Assembly: GCA_965140395.1 (NCBI GenBank)
Contig: OZ223206.1
Coordinates: 310,001-374,000 of the forward strand
From: Parvibaculum sp002684405
GTDB taxonomy: Bacteria > Pseudomonadota > Alphaproteobacteria > Parvibaculales > Parvibaculaceae
DNA: 64,000 nucleotides
Direction: 5' to 3'
Of this stretch, positions 31,811-39,784 are shown one piece after another. Position 1 is the first letter of the stretch. The number at the start of each line of letters is the position of its first letter. Under the pieces are notes generated by a model. It was not told the origin of the DNA. It worked only from the letters and a program-made list of their open reading frames with translations, and did not search any database. A program made the position numbers and the translations under genes.

Positions 31811-32113
31811 CGGTTCTTTTCCGGGCCCGTCCGGCCGCTATTTCAAATTTGAATAGATTTCGCCCCGTTTTTTAGAAAACCTTGTGTCGAATTTGATCAG
31901 CGTTTTCGACAAAGTTACATAAAACTCGACAATAACTTTAAGAAGAAACGACAATTTCTATAGTTATGACACTCACCATACACAGTGTTGTTTTGTCTAT
32001 TTGCCGAAATAGGACGTTTTTTACTTATCCAATTAAGGCCCTGTCTACGGTCTACGCCCTAGGTTTGCTCTCAGGCACCCGCCAGGCGGGTTTCAAAACT
32101 AAGGGTGGTACCG
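31811..32113 (+). promoter_or_regulatory. AT-rich upstream region with three phased CGACAA repeats
   Basis: The hexamer CGACAA occurs at 31907-31912, 31927-31932 and 31949-31954, spaced 20 and 22 bp, i.e. about two helical turns each, in an AT-rich stretch about 160-210 bp before the DUF5330 gene. This is the pattern expected of a regulator that binds repeatedly on one face. The regulator is unknown. No other feature is seen in this 300-bp stretch. Confidence 0.35.
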
Positions 32114-32578
32114 ATGTTTTCGTTTCTTCTAAGAGCAGCTTTCTGGATTACCGTGCTCGCCTTCCTCTTGCCGTCGGCGGGCAATCTCACGGCCTCGAAC
32201 ACACCGCAACAGGAGACCGGCTTCACCAATGCCGCATTGGCAAACGCAGAGCCGGCCGGGCAGACCGAGCCCGACATGGATGCCGGCGAGGCGCTGACGC
32301 TTGCGGCGAAGTCGGCCAATGATGTGCTTGGCTTTTGCGACCGCAATCCGGAGGTCTGCGACCGCAGCAGCGCCGTCATCGATCACGTCATCAACCAGAC
32401 GACCTATTACGGCGGACAAATCTTTGTCTGGCTGACCGACAAGGCGCGGGAAACGAGTGCAGAAGGAAAATCGCGGGCAGCGGCGCAGCCGGAAAAATCC
32501 GACACGGACACGCAGCACCAGGCGCCGGCCTATGCGGTTCCCGCCGCCCGCCCCCCTCAACTAATGACGGGAGCCTGA
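32114..32578 (+). CDS. DUF5330 domain-containing protein
   Basis: 154 residues from ATG 32114 (GGGTGG upstream; a GTG at 32105 is weaker). An N-terminal membrane segment, MFSFLLRAAFWITVLAFLLP, is the usual DUF5330 start. A helical region with FCDRNPEVCDR holds two conserved Cys and probably faces the periplasm; then a disordered Gln/Ala-rich tail. Function of the family is unknown. A terminator follows at 32639. Confidence 0.8.
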   Translation: MFSFLLRAAFWITVLAFLLPSAGNLTASNTPQQETGFTNAALANAEPAGQTEPDMDAGEALTLAAKSANDVLGFCDRNPEVCDRSSAVIDHVINQTTYYGGQIFVWLTDKARETSAEGKSRAAAQPEKSDTDTQHQAPAYAVPAARPPQLMTGA

Positions 32579-32638
32579 GCGCCACCACCCCTCAGGCCGC
32601 CGTCATGACCGGGCACCTAGGAATCCCGGTCAACCAGC

Positions 32639-32668
32639 GCCCCGTCCGTTCCACGGACGGGGCGTTTT
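32639..32668 (+). terminator. rho-independent terminator
   Basis: 11-bp stem GCCCCGTCCGT / ACGGACGGGGC (32639-32649, 32653-32663), loop TCC, followed by GTTTTGG. It separates the DUF5330 gene from sufE. Confidence 0.75.
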
Positions 32669-32757
32669 GGTGTCTGCGGCCCGCGCGCTTGTGTCCCGCC
32701 GCCATCATGGCTATGTCCTTAGCCGGACATGAATTTTGCAGGCGACAGCAGGCTGGC

Positions 32758-33177
32758 ATGAGCGCGGAAGAACTGATTGAGGATTTTGCCTTTCTCGACG
32801 ACTGGGAAGAGCGCTATCGCTATGTCATCGAACTGGGCAAGGAACTCCAGCCGCTGACCGACGAAGAGCACTCGCGGGAAAACAAGGTCACGGGCTGCGC
32901 CAGTCAGGTCTGGCTGGTGCGGGAACTTCGCGAGGGCGACGACGGCAAGCCCCGCCTCGTCTTCCGCGGCGACAGCGATGCGCATATCGTGCGCGGCCTC
33001 ATCGCCATTCTGCTGCGTATCTTTTCCGGCAAGACGCCCGAGGAGATCGCGTCGATCGATGCCCGCGAGATCTTTCAGAAACTCGGCCTCAACGAGCATC
33101 TGAGCCCGCAGCGCTCGAACGGCCTTTTCTCCATGGTCGCCCGCATCCAGGCGGATGCCAAAGCCGCCACGGCCTAA
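32758..33177 (+). CDS. sufE: SufE family protein
   Basis: 139 residues. SufE takes sulfane sulfur from the cysteine desulfurase SufS for iron-sulfur cluster assembly. The sulfur-accepting Cys lies in NKVTGCASQVWL, and the rest follows the family: DEHSREN-type lead-in, VFRGDSDAHIVRGLIAILL, SGKTPEEIA and FQKLGLNEHLSPQRSNGL. The reading frame is open far upstream, but MSAEELIEDFAFLDDWEERY is the natural family start (ATG 32758). No other suf genes are here, and the gene converges on DUF6456. Confidence 0.92.
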   Translation: MSAEELIEDFAFLDDWEERYRYVIELGKELQPLTDEEHSRENKVTGCASQVWLVRELREGDDGKPRLVFRGDSDAHIVRGLIAILLRIFSGKTPEEIASIDAREIFQKLGLNEHLSPQRSNGLFSMVARIQADAKAATA

Positions 33178-33944
33178 CCCACCCCGTAATGCTTTGCCAG
33201 CCGGGCGAGTGCGATCTGCAGCACGACCTTGCCCGAGCGCGGCGGCCAGCCGAACCGGCGCTCCACCGCTTCAAGCCCTTCAAGCTCGCAGCATAGATAG
33301 TAGAGCGGCTCGGCAAGGCCCGGCCCGACCGCGGCCAGCGCGCGTGCAAGACGTTCGCGCGCCGCAAGCGCCGTATCGCTCGCATTCGCGGGGTCGCGGG
33401 CGCTGCGGGGTCCTCCGCCCGGCGCCAGCGCCAAAGCCCAGTCCGCCGTGACCCGCGCCGCCATCCGGCCCAGCGTGAAATCCCGGCGCAGCCGCTCGCC
33501 CGCCTCGAACTCGGCCTCGCCGATCAGCGGCCTGCCGCCCGCGCCTTTGCGCCGCCTGAGCCAGCCAAGCGGGCTTTCCCCTTCATTGACGACCACCCTT
33601 TCCTTCTCCTGCGGGTCGGGATGGGGCTTGCGGGAAAGCGTCCGATGCTGCGTCTGGAAGGGATCGGCGGCCGCCTCCAGACGGCGGAACCAGGCGCGGC
33701 CCGCCTCGCTCGGCGTCCATATCCCGGCATTCTCCCTGTTCTCGCGGCAAGTCACGAGATCGCGCGCCTCCATATCCCGCCAGATCCGCGCCTCCAGCTT
33801 CAGCACCGGGCGCTGCCAGCGGTTACGTGCCACAAACAGCCCGTAATCTCCTTCCGGCAGCCGCGCCACATAGGCACCGGTTTCGCCGAACCGCCTGAAC
33901 AGCCGCCTTACTTCCCTTGCCAGCTCCCGCTCCGCGACGGCCAT
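33174..33944 (-). CDS. DUF6456 domain-containing protein
   Basis: 256 residues. The C-terminal half carries the DUF6456 pattern: SPLGWLRRRKGAGGRPLIGE, FEAGERLRRDFTLG and YYLCCELEGLEAVERRFGWP, then KVVLQIALARLAKHY. This domain is found in alphaproteobacteria and looks like a DNA-binding or regulator-associated module. The N-terminal half has winged-helix-like character (TGAYVARLPEGDYGLFV). It lies 3 bp after the stop of the DnaA-domain-IV-like gene on the same strand, so the pair is an operon. Confidence 0.82.
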   Translation of the reverse strand: MAVAERELAREVRRLFRRFGETGAYVARLPEGDYGLFVARNRWQRPVLKLEARIWRDMEARDLVTCRENRENAGIWTPSEAGRAWFRRLEAAADPFQTQHRTLSRKPHPDPQEKERVVVNEGESPLGWLRRRKGAGGRPLIGEAEFEAGERLRRDFTLGRMAARVTADWALALAPGGGPRSARDPANASDTALAARERLARALAAVGPGLAEPLYYLCCELEGLEAVERRFGWPPRSGKVVLQIALARLAKHYGVG

Positions 33945-33947
33945 GGC

Positions 33948-34361
33948 TCAATTACCCCCCGCTTTGCCGATACAGTCGCAGGCATGGGCCCGCACCGACT
34001 GTTCGAGCCGGTCGAGCAGCAGATCGAACGCCTCGTCGTCCCGCCTGTCCTCGATCAGCCGGCAGGCATGGGCCGCCGTCGTCCGGTCGCGGCCGAAATA
34101 GCGCCCGACCGCGGAAAGGCTGAACCCGAAGGCCACATGGGTGAGATACATGGCGACCTGCCGGGCTTGCGCCACGGGCGCATGGCGGCGGGTCGGTGCG
34201 CGCAGTTCGATCACCGGCACGTTCCAGGCCCGGGCGATTACTTCCTGCATCAGCGCCACCTGCGCCAGCCGGTCCGGTTCCGACAAGGTGACCATGGGGC
34301 CTTGGTGACGCCAGCGTTCTCCTTGCCGACCGGGTAAGACCGCCCTTTCGCTCGCCTGCAT
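33948..34361 (-). CDS. DnaA domain IV-like helix-turn-helix protein
   Basis: 137 residues. The region ARQVAMYLTHVAFGFSLSAVG and then YFGRDRTTAAHACRLIEDRR is the DnaA C-terminal DNA-binding fold, including the D-R-T-T-x-x-H-A signature that contacts DnaA boxes. The ATPase and N-terminal domains of DnaA are absent, so it is a stand-alone DNA-binding module and not an initiator. It probably binds DnaA-box-like sites and could affect replication or transcription (inference). First in an operon with DUF6456; divergent from an XRE regulator. Confidence 0.82.
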   Translation of the reverse strand: MQASERAVLPGRQGERWRHQGPMVTLSEPDRLAQVALMQEVIARAWNVPVIELRAPTRRHAPVAQARQVAMYLTHVAFGFSLSAVGRYFGRDRTTAAHACRLIEDRRDDEAFDLLLDRLEQSVRAHACDCIGKAGGN

Positions 34362-34406
34362 TTTTCCCTCCAGCTACCGTGTACGCCACAGAAACAAACT
34401 GTGAAC

Positions 34407-34458
34407 TTACGAATATACTGGACAATTATTTACACATTTCGTAAACCGGGGATAATAT
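34407..34458 (+). promoter_or_regulatory. candidate promoter and operator of the XRE regulator
   Basis: Inverted repeat TTACGAA (34407-34413) / TTCGTAA (34438-34444), centres 31 bp apart. The right arm falls inside a promoter-like pair TTTACA (34429-34434), 16 bp, GATAAT (34451-34456). The region is AT-rich and shared with the divergent DnaA-like gene. Autoregulation by the XRE protein is a reasonable inference. Confidence 0.4.
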
Positions 34459-34492
34459 ATCGGTCGATCGATCCTTTCGGAGCCCCCCACCC

Positions 34493-35056
34493 GTGAAGAC
34501 CCGCCTACGCCATTTCCGCACCCGCCGCGGCCTGACGCAGGGAGACCTCGCGCGCCGTCTCGGCACGACGGCGGCGACCATTTCGCGTCTGGAAACGGCG
34601 GACATGACGGTGTCCACCGACTGGCTGGAGAAATTTGCGAGCGCGCTGGATGTCGCCGTGAGCGACCTCATCGCCACGCCGGATGAGGGCGCGGTCCTGC
34701 TGGCGGGCTTGCTCGCGCCCGATGGCGGCGTCACCCCGCCCGCGCCGGGAAAAACATCCCTCACCCTGGACGTGGCGGTGCGCGAGCCCGTGGCCCTTCG
34801 CATCGCCGGCACGTTCGGCCCCTATCTGTCCGGCGACCTTCTGGTCGGCAGCAAACATGCGGCAGGCGAGGCGGCGCAGTTCGCCGGGCGGGACTGCATC
34901 CTGTCAGCCGGGGGAACGGTCCGCTTCGGGAAACTGGTTTCTATCGGTAGCGAAGATGTATTGGTGCTCGTCCCCATCGCCGGGGCCGAGGCGGTGCGGC
35001 TCGACGGGATCGACTGGCTTGCACCTGTCGCGCTGATGATCCGCCGCTTCGACTAG
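34493..35056 (+). CDS. XRE family helix-turn-helix regulator
   Basis: 187 residues, start GTG 34493. Residues 1-60 are a Cro/CI-type HTH: KTRLRHFRTRRGLTQGDLARRLGTT cut into helices with ATISRLETADMTVSTDWLE. The C-terminal part (about 85-187) is beta-rich and ends VRLDGIDWLAPVALMIRRFD; it may bind a ligand or mediate dimerisation. Similar proteins are found as stand-alone regulators in Rhizobiales. No toxin partner is next to it. Confidence 0.85.
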   Translation: MKTRLRHFRTRRGLTQGDLARRLGTTAATISRLETADMTVSTDWLEKFASALDVAVSDLIATPDEGAVLLAGLLAPDGGVTPPAPGKTSLTLDVAVREPVALRIAGTFGPYLSGDLLVGSKHAAGEAAQFAGRDCILSAGGTVRFGKLVSIGSEDVLVLVPIAGAEAVRLDGIDWLAPVALMIRRFD

Positions 35057-35068
35057 ACGCCCGCGCAC

Positions 35069-35560
35069 TTACTCGCCAGCGTTTCGGCACTCCACGGTCG
35101 CCTTGGTCGCCACTTCGTCCTTGCCGCCGCATTCCATGCCGGGAAAGCAGAAGGACGCAGGCTGATCGATCATGGAAAAGGCGATATAGCTCTCGCCCTT
35201 GTCCGCCGGACGGATCGCACCGTTCAGCGAATAGTCTCTCGTCTCGCCCCGCGCCAGCGACAGCCGGTCGCCCACCGCGGGGGCGGAGAGCGGCACATAG
35301 CCTTCCGCATCGAAGGTGATGGCGGCGCGGCCGGTCACATCGCGAATGGTGCATTGCGCGGCAAGATCGGTCGGGACGGAAGCGGCGCCCTTGATGTTGA
35401 AGACCGCCCTTTCGCCGGATTGGATGGTTTTGACGCCGCCTTCAAGCACCGCATTGGCCGCGCGCGCCTCGGGCGCGGCGAGGAAAGCGACCGAAAGGGT
35501 CACCGCGATCGCGCCGGCGGCCCGAATGGCCGACGGCTTCATCCTTCCAGCAAAACGCAT
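35069..35560 (-). CDS. exported hypothetical protein
   Basis: 163 residues with a signal peptide ending at about AAPEARA-A (residues 1-35). The mature part is beta-rich with Cys at CTIRDVTGRA, SFCFPGMECGG and VECRNAGE, so disulfides are likely in the periplasm. GGAGGA lies at good spacing before ATG 35558-35560. Not recognised as a named family. Confidence 0.7.
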   Translation of the reverse strand: MRFAGRMKPSAIRAAGAIAVTLSVAFLAAPEARAANAVLEGGVKTIQSGERAVFNIKGAASVPTDLAAQCTIRDVTGRAAITFDAEGYVPLSAPAVGDRLSLARGETRDYSLNGAIRPADKGESYIAFSMIDQPASFCFPGMECGGKDEVATKATVECRNAGE

Positions 35561-35663
35561 GGGTCTCCTCCACTCTCGTCACCGTCCCCTGCGCATAGTG
35601 TCGCCCATGAGGCGGCGCAACATCAAGCGGCGGCGTCACGAAAGAAAACAAGGTGGAAAGTGG

Positions 35664-36134
35664 TCAGGCGATCTGAAGGCTGGCGCGGCTTGCCAGCGCA
35701 TGCGCCTTTTCCGACTGAAGGAAAACGTCATGGCCCATCACCATGTGAATGCGGCCTTCCTCGTTTTCGAGCGGCAGGCGCAGCCAGAAGCGGAAGAGTT
35801 TCGCCCCGCCCGGTCGGCCCGCCTCGATGACGCCCTGCGCGGGACGCCGCGAGCGGATGACCTCGCGATAGGCGACTTCCCAATAGGCCCGGCCGTCTCC
35901 CTGCTCCAGCTCGTCGAGCATGAGGCCGGTCGTTTCCTGCCCCAGATAATCGCGCAGCCGCGTTCCCGCCAGGCGCACACGCAGGCGCGACGGGTTGTCG
36001 TCCACGACATCGTAAAGGCTGATCGAGGGAAGAAGTGCGCGCATTTCACCGGGATGAATGTCGATCCGGCGCGGGCAATGGCCGGTCGCGCCGTCCTGTT
36101 CGCCCGGCACCTTGCTGCGCCAGTAGTCGAACAA
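35664..36134 (-). CDS. PAS domain-containing protein (PAS_5 type)
   Basis: At least 156 residues. The pattern FDYWRSKV, then RIDIHPGEMRALLPSISLYD, RLRVRLAGTRL, GWW-less RAYWEVAYREVIRSRRPA and RFWLRLPLENEEGRIHMVMG is that of the small alphaproteobacterial PAS_5 proteins of unknown function. The listed start is TTG 36132-36134, but the frame stays open to 36224 and encodes a plausible lead (QLILPEQQELFDYWR), so the true start is probably upstream at a non-ATG codon or disturbed. A sensor role without an attached output domain is inferred. Confidence 0.7.
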   Translation of the reverse strand: MFDYWRSKVPGEQDGATGHCPRRIDIHPGEMRALLPSISLYDVVDDNPSRLRVRLAGTRLRDYLGQETTGLMLDELEQGDGRAYWEVAYREVIRSRRPAQGVIEAGRPGGAKLFRFWLRLPLENEEGRIHMVMGHDVFLQSEKAHALASRASLQIA

Positions 36135-36326
36135 CTCCTGCTGCTCCGGCAGGATAAGCTGTGCACGGATCGTCTGAAGCTGCGAACTGCCTATCTCGTC
36201 TGCGTGCGACAGGGCTTCATCCTTTCAGCATACCGCTACCGCCGGAACGGCGCGCGAATCACTTGAACGATGATGAATCCCGTCTGGAAAGATTGCAAGA
36301 GGGCGGAATGCAGGTAGGGAGCGAGG

Positions 36327-36740
36327 TCAGCGCTTGCGGGTGCCCGCACCGCGTCCCTTCTGGCCGAGCCCCATTTTCTTGGCAAGGCGGGAACGCGCTT
36401 TCGCATAATTGGGCGCCACCATCGGGTAATCCGCCGGGAGGCCCCAGCGTTCGCGATATTCTTCCGGCGACAGATCGTAATGGGTCCGAATATGGCGCTT
36501 CAGCGATTTGAATTGCTTGCCGTCTTCCAGGCAGATCAGATATTCGGCGGTAATCGACTGATCCACCGGCACTGCGGGATCGGGCAGAGGCTCCTGTCCG
36601 TCCTCTTCGCCCGACGCGGCCTGCGCCAGGGCGCCATGAACGAGTTCGATCAGTTTAGATACGTCATCCGGCGAGACATTATTGTGTCCCACATAAGCGG
36701 CAACTATCTCCGCCGTCATGTCGATCAGTTCAGCCGTCAC
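36327..36740 (-). CDS. mucR: MucR/Ros family transcriptional regulator
   Basis: 137 residues. The core LICLEDGKQFKSLKRHIRTH, then YDLSPEEYRERWGLPADYPMV is diagnostic. Zinc-finger-like ligands are Cys70, Asp73, His83 and His87. MucR proteins repress AT-rich promoters, including those of envelope, motility and acquired genes, and act as H-NS-like organisers in Rhizobiales. The AT-rich upstream region (about 36790-36900) fits self-regulation. Several AT-rich promoter patches in this window are plausible targets (inference). Confidence 0.95.
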   Translation of the reverse strand: MTAELIDMTAEIVAAYVGHNNVSPDDVSKLIELVHGALAQAASGEEDGQEPLPDPAVPVDQSITAEYLICLEDGKQFKSLKRHIRTHYDLSPEEYRERWGLPADYPMVAPNYAKARSRLAKKMGLGQKGRGAGTRKR

Positions 36741-36968
36741 TATGCCCCGTCCCCGCTCGCCGAAACCGGGCGCGGACTTTACGGCGACTTGCTCCGGTTT
36801 CGATTCAATTTATCTCGGTTGGGCACTCTATAGCTGTTTTAGCGATGAAAAATCAAGGTTTCATGCACTTGACGATAAAAATTAAATAATGTGCGCCATT
36901 CCATTGGCATTGTTTTTCCTAAACGCGCGGGAAGACGGCACACAGCATCCGCTGTCCATTTGAGCGCA

Positions 36969-37409
36969 TTATTTAAGGTAGCGCTTGCGGGGGTCGAAGC
37001 GCGGCACATGCAGCGCATCGAGATAGGCGTCGATCGCGGACATCATCAGGTCCTGATGCGTCCGCTCCAGCACGTTCGAGGCCAGCCTCATGCGCACATA
37101 GCGATGCTGCTCCAGCCGGATCGAGGTCTTCACGCGTGGCGGCACACTGCCCCGGCGCTCCACCGCGGGGCTGACATCGCACCGGCGGCGTTCCGGACCG
37201 TTATAGCGAAGACGGTCTTCGGCAGGGACGTCGCGGCTTTCCTGCGGCGGCAGGCCCAGCGTCTCGCGCGGATCGGGGCCGGGCATCGGCGGCGGCGTCC
37301 GCAGGGTCTGCTGGCCCTGCCCGTGACCGGCGCGTTCCGGCGTAAAGGGAAGATCGTGCCGGCGCATCATCATACCGGCATCGAGCGTCGCAAATCCGTC
37401 TCGGCTCAT
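36969..37409 (-). CDS. hypothetical protein with RHH-like C-terminal segment, partner of ParA
   Basis: 146 residues. The N-terminal two thirds are disordered, rich in Pro, Gly and Arg. The C-terminal 50 residues (VKTSIRLEQHRYVRMRLAS, NVLERTHQDLMMSAIDAYLD) resemble a ribbon-helix-helix: a strand followed by two helices. This layout, flexible tail plus RHH dimer, is like ParG-type partners of ParA ATPases. It follows the ParA gene by 24 bp on the same strand. A DNA-binding partner role is inference. Confidence 0.55.
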   Translation of the reverse strand: MSRDGFATLDAGMMMRRHDLPFTPERAGHGQGQQTLRTPPPMPGPDPRETLGLPPQESRDVPAEDRLRYNGPERRRCDVSPAVERRGSVPPRVKTSIRLEQHRYVRMRLASNVLERTHQDLMMSAIDAYLDALHVPRFDPRKRYLK

Positions 37410-37433
37410 CGTCTCGTTCCTTTCCGGCTATGA

Positions 37434-38177
37434 TCAGTTGGCGCGGCGGCCAAACATGGGTGCACTTCGGCCAAGCGCATTGAGATTGGTCCGGTAGGGC
37501 ACGCGCGGCGCAGCGGCGCCGGCCTGCTCCTCATCGGCGGCGTCCATGCGAGCGATGCGCTCGGCGAGATACTCCCAGAGTTCGGTCATCTCGCGGGCGG
37601 ACCGACCCGCCGGCTTTGCCTCCATCACCGTACGCCCGTCGATCATGGCGGCGGCGAATTCGACACGGTGATGCAATGTCACCGGCGCTACTGTGCCGTG
37701 CTGCGACAGCGCCACGGCCGCGTCGGAGGTGATGCGCGCACGCGGCGTCGCGGCATTGACGACGAAGATCATCTGCTTCTTGTGCCATTCGGCAATATCC
37801 ACCGTCGGCCCCACCGCGCGCAGATCGTGCGGGCTCGGACGGGTCGGCACCAGCACGAGATCGGCATGGGCGACGACATCGGAAATCTGGCGCGTGATGG
37901 CAGGCGGCGTATCGATGACGAGAAGACGGACGCCCGCCGCCCTTGCCTGGTCCACTGCGCTTGCCAGCGTGGTCATGTCGGCCTTGATATAGGTCGGCAT
38001 ATCCGCGGTCCGGGCGGCGCGCCATTGCTCCAGGCTGCCCTGCGGATCGGTGTCGATGATGGCGACGGGGCCATGCCCCGCCAGCGCGGCCTGAACCGCT
38101 ACGTGCCCGGCAAGCGTCGTCTTGCCAGAGCCTCCCTTCTGGGACGCAAATACGAAGATTCGCATCGGTGCCGGCAT
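37434..38177 (-). CDS. parA: ParA family ATPase
   Basis: 247 residues from ATG 38175-38177 (AGGAG upstream; the longer open frame is not supported). Deviant Walker A KGGSGKTT at 14-21 with the signature Lys, switch I IDTDPQGSLEQW, Walker B LLVIDTPPAI. ParA ATPases form nucleoid-bound gradients that place DNA or protein cargo. No parB or parS-like repeat lies beside it, so this is not the main chromosomal parAB; the downstream RHH-like protein may be its partner. The C-terminal tail is Ala/Arg-rich. Confidence 0.88.
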   Translation of the reverse strand: MPAPMRIFVFASQKGGSGKTTLAGHVAVQAALAGHGPVAIIDTDPQGSLEQWRAARTADMPTYIKADMTTLASAVDQARAAGVRLLVIDTPPAITRQISDVVAHADLVLVPTRPSPHDLRAVGPTVDIAEWHKKQMIFVVNAATPRARITSDAAVALSQHGTVAPVTLHHRVEFAAAMIDGRTVMEAKPAGRSAREMTELWEYLAERIARMDAADEEQAGAAAPRVPYRTNLNALGRSAPMFGRRAN

Positions 38178-38663
38178 GGAAACACTCCTATCGGACCTGT
38201 GGCCGGAGACGGGTGCAAAGCCGGTTTCGTCGGAGGTTGGCGCATGGGTGGGGACGTATCGGGCAATCTGTGCCCGAACACGGGAGAGCTGTCGTGGCGG
38301 AAGCGTGGCGCTCCGTCGCGCGTCTCCGGGATCCTGTCCGGCGGCAACCCCGCTACCCTTTTGCACAGTTTATATGCGCAAGGAGGGCCGGAAGCTTTGC
38401 GTCCCGCCGTTTCCGGCGGTTTGCCATTTTCATCCGGGTGCAAATGGAGGCCATCTGCATTCCCTTGCCTTCACGCTACGCATGGCCTGTTAACGGGCGT
38501 TTAAAACCTTTAAGAAGAACCGAACTATCGGCCTTCTTTGCACGTCCCGAACGCGCGGCTGGAGGTCGCAGGCAGGTTTGCCCGTTAGACGTGGCCGCCC
38601 CCGCGCGTCCATAATGCCCGCGCTTTGCAACGATCCGGATCATCACCGAGCGACAATCCTTTC
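38178..38663. other. 486-bp intergenic region between parA and the Rieske oxygenase gene
   Basis: Divergent promoter region. The only site that stands out is a CtrA-type box at 38490-38504. Short open frames inside are antisense or out-of-frame readings without ribosome sites. No repeats or RNA gene recognised. Confidence 0.5.
38490..38504 (-). promoter_or_regulatory. candidate CtrA box
   Basis: On the minus strand TTAA-ACGCCCG-TTAAC, an exact match to the alphaproteobacterial CtrA consensus TTAA-N7-TTAAC. It lies about 310 bp upstream of parA and about 160 bp upstream of the Rieske gene. A third TTAA follows at 38510. Chance occurrence is possible but low in such GC-rich DNA. Confidence 0.45.
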
Positions 38664-39728
38664 ATGCCGAATTTTCTTCACAATATCTGGTACTTCGCCA
38701 TGCCCGCCGAGGCGCTCAGGCCGGGCGGTCTCGTGCACAAGGTGCTGCTGGGCGAGCCCGTCGTGATCGGGCGCAGCGAAGCGGGAGAAGTCTTCGCGCT
38801 GAAGGATATCTGCCCGCATCGCGGCGTCCCGCTGTCGGCGGGCCGGCTGCTTGAGGGAGGCGAAGCGGGCTGCCCCGGCGCCACGGTCGAGTGCCCCTAT
38901 CATGGCTGGAAGTTCCGCACCGACGGCCATTGCGCGGAAATTCCCTCGCTGGTGCCCGAACAGAATGTCGAGGTGGACAAGATCCGCGTGCGCGCCTATC
39001 CGACGCGCGAGGTGCAGGGCAATATCTGGGTCTTCATGGCCTCGCCCGACGAGCCGGACCGCGTGCCGGAGATCGACCCGCCCGTCATGCCCGATATCGG
39101 CGATGCGGCGCCCCCGCGGCTTCGCGAAACGATGGTCTTCAACTGCCATATCGATCACGCCGTGATCGGCCTGATGGATCCCGCGCACGGCCCCTTCGTG
39201 CATCAGTCCTGGTACTGGCGCAGCGCACGCTCCATCCATGAAAAGGCGAAAGAATTCGCGCCCGCCGATTTCGGTTTCAAGATGGTGGAGCACCGGCCGT
39301 CGAGCAATTCCTTCGCCTACAAGCTTCTGGGCGGCGCGCCGACCACCGAGATCAGCTTCCGCCTGCCGGGCATCCGTATCGAGCATATCAAGGTCGGCAA
39401 GCATCGCGTTATCGGCCTGACCAGCGTGACGCCGGTCGACGAGGCGCATACGGAGATCACGCAGAGCTTCTACTGGACCATGCCCCTCCTTTCGCTCCTG
39501 CGGCCCGTCGCGCGCGGTTTCGTCCGCGCCTTCCTCAAGCAGGACCGCGACATGGTGAACCTGCAGCAGGAGGGCCTGCGCTTCGATCCGCGGCTCATGC
39601 TCATCAATGACGCCGATGTGCAGGCCAAGTGGTACAACCAGCTCAAAAACGAGTGGGAAACCGCGCAAAACGAGCGCCGTCCCTTCGCCAATCCGGTCAA
39701 AGCCGCCACGCTGCGCTGGCGGAGCTGA
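38664..39728 (+). CDS. Rieske-type aromatic ring-hydroxylating/demethylating oxygenase, alpha subunit
   Basis: 354 residues from ATG 38664. Rieske 2Fe-2S ligands: Cys50 and His52 (CPHRG), Cys77 and His80 (CPYHGW). The catalytic domain starts with NCHIDHAVIGLMDPAHGPFVH, holding the His/Asp set that binds mononuclear iron. The fold and length fit the vanillate-demethylase / PaO-like branch. A ferredoxin reductase is not encoded nearby, so electrons must come from elsewhere. The substrate is not known. Confidence 0.9.
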   Translation: MPNFLHNIWYFAMPAEALRPGGLVHKVLLGEPVVIGRSEAGEVFALKDICPHRGVPLSAGRLLEGGEAGCPGATVECPYHGWKFRTDGHCAEIPSLVPEQNVEVDKIRVRAYPTREVQGNIWVFMASPDEPDRVPEIDPPVMPDIGDAAPPRLRETMVFNCHIDHAVIGLMDPAHGPFVHQSWYWRSARSIHEKAKEFAPADFGFKMVEHRPSSNSFAYKLLGGAPTTEISFRLPGIRIEHIKVGKHRVIGLTSVTPVDEAHTEITQSFYWTMPLLSLLRPVARGFVRAFLKQDRDMVNLQQEGLRFDPRLMLINDADVQAKWYNQLKNEWETAQNERRPFANPVKAATLRWRS

Positions 39729-39736
39729 CCCTCCGT

Positions 39737-39784
39737 CCGGATTGCCGCCCGGACTGCCGCCCGGACTGCCGCCCGGACTGCCGC
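39737..39784. repeat. tandem 12-bp repeat, four copies
   Basis: CCGGATTGCCGC followed by three exact copies of CCGGACTGCCGC, just behind the Rieske stop codon. Unlike CRISPR there are no spacers. Likely a replication-slippage tract; copy number may vary between strains. Confidence 0.85.

Noticed and set aside
31966..32322. 118-codon plus-strand open frame overlapping the DUF5330 gene
   Set aside because: Begins in an AT-rich promoter region and changes to noise inside DUF5330; the DUF5330 frame has a ribosome site and family pattern.
39737..39784. Possible CRISPR array
   Set aside because: Repeats are 12 bp, contiguous and without spacers; a simple tandem repeat.
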